Of a DNA stretch of 64,000 bases, positions 59,770-64,000 are shown piece by piece. The notes beneath the pieces were generated by a model. It saw nothing but the letters and a program-made list of their open reading frames with translations. It was not told the origin of the DNA and did no database searches. The stretch covers positions 20,103,001 through 20,167,000 of the forward strand of contig CM076271.1 in assembly GCA_038380795.1 (NCBI GenBank), given 5' to 3'. Source of the DNA: Pyrocephalus nanus (lineage: Eukaryota > Chordata > Aves > Passeriformes > Tyrannidae). Positions within the stretch are counted from its first letter, which is position 1; each line of letters begins with the position of its first letter. The translations under genes were made by a program, and so were the position numbers.

Positions 59770-61114
59770 TACAAATTATCAGGTCATTTAAAAAAATGAG
59801 CTCATTTTAATCTAATTCTGCATGTGCAACTGTCTGGAGAGTTATTTTCAGCTCCAGTAGTTGCAGTTTGCAATTATTATGCTTCTTTTAAGAAAAGAAA
59901 AGTAACAGCTCTATATTTTATGCAAATTACTGGAGATCTCTCAGAACAAGTGTTTGTGTTTGGGATAAGTAACAGGAAAAATAAGAGACCAAAGGGATAG
60001 TAATATGGATTTGAGGACATAGGAAAACATGTAAAGATCACTAAAATATTACCATTTGACCACTTGGGCGTGAATATTTCGATTAAAAAACATGTAATTC
60101 TTATTGAAGTGAAATCACCAGTTCCTAACTAACCATGGCTTCGGATCGCAGAAAAGAACATTTTTATTTCATTTACCTAATTGCTGTGATTCTTGTGTGC
60201 AGTCAGACATGTCTGCAACCCTTCTCCTGCATCTCCACAGGGGTCACAGATTTGAAGTGGGATGTCAAGAAGTGCCTCAAGTACCTTAATCCATTCTCAG
60301 CAGGAGCCTGGAGGCAGGGATGTGATATTTTCCTGTATTTCCACCCACATTTTGAGCACTTTTTGAGTACCAGATGCCAGTCTGTGTGTCTTGTCCAAGT
60401 GCTGCCAGGACAGGCACGGCTGAAGGTCGTGTCCAATTTCAATATGCTTTTAAATTTGATGCTTATTTGGTGCATTTCCATGGAACTTGCACCTATTTGA
60501 ACCCAATTCAGCAGCATTTTGTCAGTTTATTTACCGGAAAAAAGCTGGTGACTGGAATATGTCCTTAAGGCTTCCTTAGATTTCACGATTATTGCTGTTT
60601 AAAGGCATAAATCAACTTTCTGTCCCTTGTAGGAAAAGGTTCCTCGGATAATTCTTTCCATCCACATTTTAATCAGATCCATTGTTGACCTCAGAAGTGT
60701 TGCTGGGCCTGGGTCCAGGTGTGCCAGGGCAGCTGGGTGAGTGTGCAGAGGTTTTCCTGTGAGGAGGGATGGATTTCACACTGATTGCTCACAACCAAAG
60801 TTTATTCACTAATCTGATTCTCTTACCATGCTGGCACGAAACCTTCTCTAATTCCAGCTGTCCTCTGCTGCCCTGTCCTGGGGGCTGCTGGCACTGAAAC
60901 AGGAGTGTTTACATGCTTCTCAGCCACGCTTAGTTATCCAAAAAAGAAGCAAGAGTCAGCTTCTACTAATCCCTCCATCTGCAGCCATTTCCACTTACAG
61001 ATTAGTTCTGCAAGGACCTCAGACCCGAATTTTGCAGGTATTTCTCCTGCAAGCTGCACCACAAAAGTTCCCTGTCCACATCAGGGGGATTAAGAACAAG
61101 ATGAACAAGAAGAA
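59770..61114. other. Intergenic stretch, no gene seen
   Basis: AT-rich up to about 60150, then mixed composition. The 121-codon frame at 60135-60500 (+) has a hydrophobic start but no recognisable family and no supporting gene structure. Confidence 0.5.
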
Positions 61115-61162
61115 CCAGATGATCTTTAAGGTTCTTCCCAACCCAAACTGTTCCGTTACTCC
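61115..61162 (+). mobile_element. CR1 LINE 3' tail (first of two in tandem)
   Basis: It contains only the CR1 tail ('ccagatgatctttaaggttc', TTCCCAACCCAAACTGTTCC), followed directly by a second, longer CR1 3' end in the same orientation. Confidence 0.75.
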
Positions 61163-61164
61163 AC

Positions 61165-61382
61165 AATTAGGAAGAAATCCTTCCCTGGGAGGGTGGGCAG
61201 GCCCTGGCACAGGGTGCCCAGAGAAACTGTGGCTGCCTCTGGATCCCTGGAAGTGTCCCAGGCCAGGCTGGAGCAACCTGTGCTAGTGGAAGGTGTTCCT
61301 GCCCATGGCAGGGGGTGGAATGAGATGAGCTTTAGTTTCCTGTTTGGCCCAAATCATTCTTTGACTTCATAATTCCATAATA
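61165..61382 (+). mobile_element. CR1 LINE fragment (3' end, second of two in tandem)
   Basis: A plus-strand CR1 from 'attaggaagaaatccttccc' through 'gtgcccagagaaactgtggc' to the tail CCCAAATCATTCTTTGAC and two degenerate ATTCCATA-type units. Confidence 0.88.
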
Positions 61383-62839
61383 GAAGCCTCCTCCATCTCC
61401 TGCCTGTGAATCTTCAACCAGGGCGAGTTGTTACCTCCAAACACTGTGAAATTCTCCTCCAAACAAGCCCCATGGCATTAATATTCCAGAGAAACCTCTG
61501 GAGCATCTGGCCTCAGCTGTTGTAACATTCCCTTGCAAGACCAGCTGCTGCATTGCCTGGGTTTCCTCCCCCCAGCTCTGGGAACAGGGAGAGAGAGGAT
61601 GTGAATCCAAGGAATTACGATGCTTAGAAAGCAGGAGAATGAGACTGAAAAGACTTGGGAGGTTTGAAACTGCCACTGGAGGGACTGAACGCTGAAACTG
61701 GAGGTAGTAAATACTTCTGGTTGCTTTGATGAGATTTAAGATTTTCTGGGGAGGATTTTTTAAGAATGTTTTCAGTGGTAGTAAGGCAGAGATTTTTGAT
61801 ACCGAAGAGGTGCTTTCAGAAATTTAATACCAATTGTCAACAATCTGTCTGGTGTTTAACAAAGGGAGTGGGTTAATCCAGCGAGTGCGAGGCGGGAATA
61901 CGAGATGGGAAGCACCAGCACCTGAGGGAGAGATGCAGTGCAGAGCTGGGGAGCAGAGGAGGCAGGGAAAGGCTTTCCTGTAGCTTTGCATGGGGATTTC
62001 TGGGTTTGCTGAGCCTGGTGTAAAGCATGTGCCTGTTTCCTGCGTGCCCTTCCACTGCCTGGTGTGAATGTGGGTCACTGAGCCTAATTCTTGTTCATGT
62101 ATTCTGGGGTAAATCAGAAACTCTGGTCTAAAACCCTCCCTCTGAAAACTGCCTTCCTCTCATTTCAGCACCCACAGCCTGAAAATTCAATATCTGCCCA
62201 GCTCAGCAATAATTCAGTTTATTTTTCCTCATGCTTGTTGTGAGGGGCAGGTCAGAGCTGGGAGCAACAGGACCTGGCAGGAGGCTGGAGCAGCATCCTA
62301 AAAACATGAGAGGACACCCATGGGTGTGATCCTGCACGGCCCCGCTCACTGGAGACCTCTTAACGCACAGCATGGAAGCATCAGCACAAATGAGATTCAG
62401 GGCTGATGGTTTCCTAATTAGATTTTCGCATTCCGTTGTTAATTAATTTACTGGAATGTTTCAGGATGTTTTCCCACCCCACATCCCCCTCCCCTCCCTG
62501 CCCTCCCCGAGGAGCAGCCGGCAGCAGCGCTGAGACGTAGCACAAATTAATCTTTACAACTGCCACATGTCATTTCTCCATCCGAGGAACAGAAACAATG
62601 ATGGAATGTTTGTTCCCTACAAAATACAGAGTGACTGAACATCTTCCTTAACAAATGAACAGTAAGGTTTAAGTAGCAATGTCACACACCCTTTTGAAAA
62701 ATTTCCCATTTGCTTGCCTAATGGTCGTAATTTAGTGCTATTAGTATTTAGTTTCCTTCCGAGGAACTGGATTATTTGGGAGGCCATACAAGATCCCAAA
62801 GGTGTGATTTGATTTCTGCAGATGTGGAAGTTTTCCCTT
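61383..62839. other. Intergenic stretch, no gene seen
   Basis: No gene recognised. A unique segment at about 62400-62470 has TCCTAATTAGATTTTCGC and GTTAATTAATTTAC cores. Confidence 0.5.
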
Positions 62840-62910
62840 ATGGCAGGGAGTTGGAATGAGATGGTCTTTAAGGTCCCTTCCAACCCAAGCCATTCTGTAA
62901 TTCTCTGATC
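62840..62910 (+). mobile_element. CR1 LINE 3' tail
   Basis: A plus-strand CR1 tail: 'atggcagggagttggaatga', 'ctttaaggtcccttccaacc', GCCATTCTGTAATTCTCTGAT. Confidence 0.88.
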
Positions 62911-64000
62911 TAGGAGGGTTTTGTCACCAGCTGAAACCTCTCACCTCCAAAAAATCCACTCCCCACCAGTGGTGTTGCTGGTTAGTGTGTGTTACAGGAA
63001 AATCAGTTCTATATTGATTATAAATACATCCCTTGATTATAAATCCGTGGTCTCCAGGGTGGGAGGACTCTGTTTCAGATGCTGCTCTCCAGGTTGGGTG
63101 GTCGGTGTGGACCTTGCCCAGCTCTGTGGGAGCGTGGCAGGGTTAGGGACAAACCTGATGTTTTAACCACATCAAGGCAAAGTTTTGGGTTTGCTTCATG
63201 GTTGCCAAGTGCCAAAGTGCCAGGAGGAACAGTCTGGGACTGAAACAGTCCATGGTTGTGTGCAGGGAGGTGACAGAGCAGCACCCCTGGGTTTCACTGC
63301 TGCTCCCCAGCAGGCAGAGAGGGCTCAGAGCACCTCTCAGAGGTGACTGCTTAAATGAAATGGAATTTAAAAGTGGCATGAACAGCTCTTTATATGATAA
63401 AGTACAATGGTTAAAGTGTTTCCAGTAAGTAATTTCCCAGAGCTTCTGAGGTGATTTCTGAAAAGCCACCATTCATTGCCCTCATTACATCAACTCCAGC
63501 TGAGAATCAAGGCCACTTCACTGTGAAGTGAAAAATTTAAAGGCCCTTTCTCCTAAGTCCCTACTAAATCACCTGATTGAAATTAGAAAGCATTAAAAAC
63601 ATGATCATTGACACTCATGTCCTGCTTGTTTGATATTTGTTTGTTCTTTTAGGTAGGTGATGACACGACAGAATTTTCAGGAAAACAGCTCATACACCAA
63701 AAAAAAAAGGTAATTTGTTCTCCTGAGCTCTCCTTCCTTACCAGAATTCCTGTGATAAGGAGAAATCCACCACCTTTATCTTTTGGGGACCTGAGGGACA
63801 CTCCTTGTGTTAGAGGGGGATGATGAGGAGGTGTTTGGAGAGGAGGACCCTTGAAGGTATCCAGTAAGTTATGGCTGGTTTGGAAGTGCTCTGGGGCACA
63901 GATCTTTCTTGAGGCTGAAAAGGCAAAAGTTGAAGACATTAAAACTTCAGGATTCTCAGAAACTTCAGTGGTGAGGATTTAGGAGCCTTTGTGTGTAAGG
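62911..64000. other. Intergenic stretch to the end of the window
   Basis: I see no supported exon, RNA gene or transposon. The reading frames here are short and unrecognisable. Confidence 0.5.

Noticed and set aside
60135..60500. 121-codon frame with a hydrophobic start resembling a secreted protein
   Set aside because: No recognisable family or gene context, and an equally long frame lies on the opposite strand.

Overview
This is a stretch of a bird nuclear chromosome, most likely from a songbird. The reasons are intron-containing vertebrate genes, a GC-rich CpG-island promoter, and about 18 truncated CR1 LINE fragments. Many of the CR1 3' ends read 'gtcccttccaacccaaacc', a form I associate with avian genomes. 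The species cannot be named from the sequence alone. There is no prokaryotic, plasmid or phage content.

Two protein genes are well supported, both on the + strand and in the same order as the human 3p26 neighbourhood. The first is ARL8B, a lysosomal Arf-like GTPase. Its first coding exon lies before the window; six coding exons (1113-4746) give 145 residues that would complete the usual 186-residue protein, followed by a 3' UTR with a canonical AATAAA at 6610. The second, after about 3.5 kb of intergenic DNA and a CpG island (about 10100-11150), is EDEM1, the ER mannosidase-like factor that helps send misfolded glycoproteins to degradation. All 12 coding exons (10761-20624) are present and give an intact 603-residue protein. 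The two genes have no known functional link; their adjacency is conserved synteny.

From about 20.6 to 23.6 kb is the probable EDEM1 3' UTR. It holds a tandem array of a 24-bp pyrimidine-rich unit (13 copies) with a visible 144-bp higher-order period. From about 23.65 kb to the end of the window I find no supported gene. This part holds CR1 fragments, simple repeats, a 230-bp polypyrimidine tract and several unique AT-rich islands dense in TAAT-type motifs. Those islands are candidates for conserved regulatory elements, which is plausible because in mammals the region beyond EDEM1 is a long gene-poor interval before GRM7.

I did not find a new multigene system. The observations most worth following are: a CR1 3' end that abuts the splice acceptor of EDEM1 exon 2; three start codons in three frames packed at the EDEM1 translation start; the higher-order minisatellite in the EDEM1 3' UTR; a CR1 tail with a local triplication; and candidate noncoding regulatory islands that need cross-species alignment.
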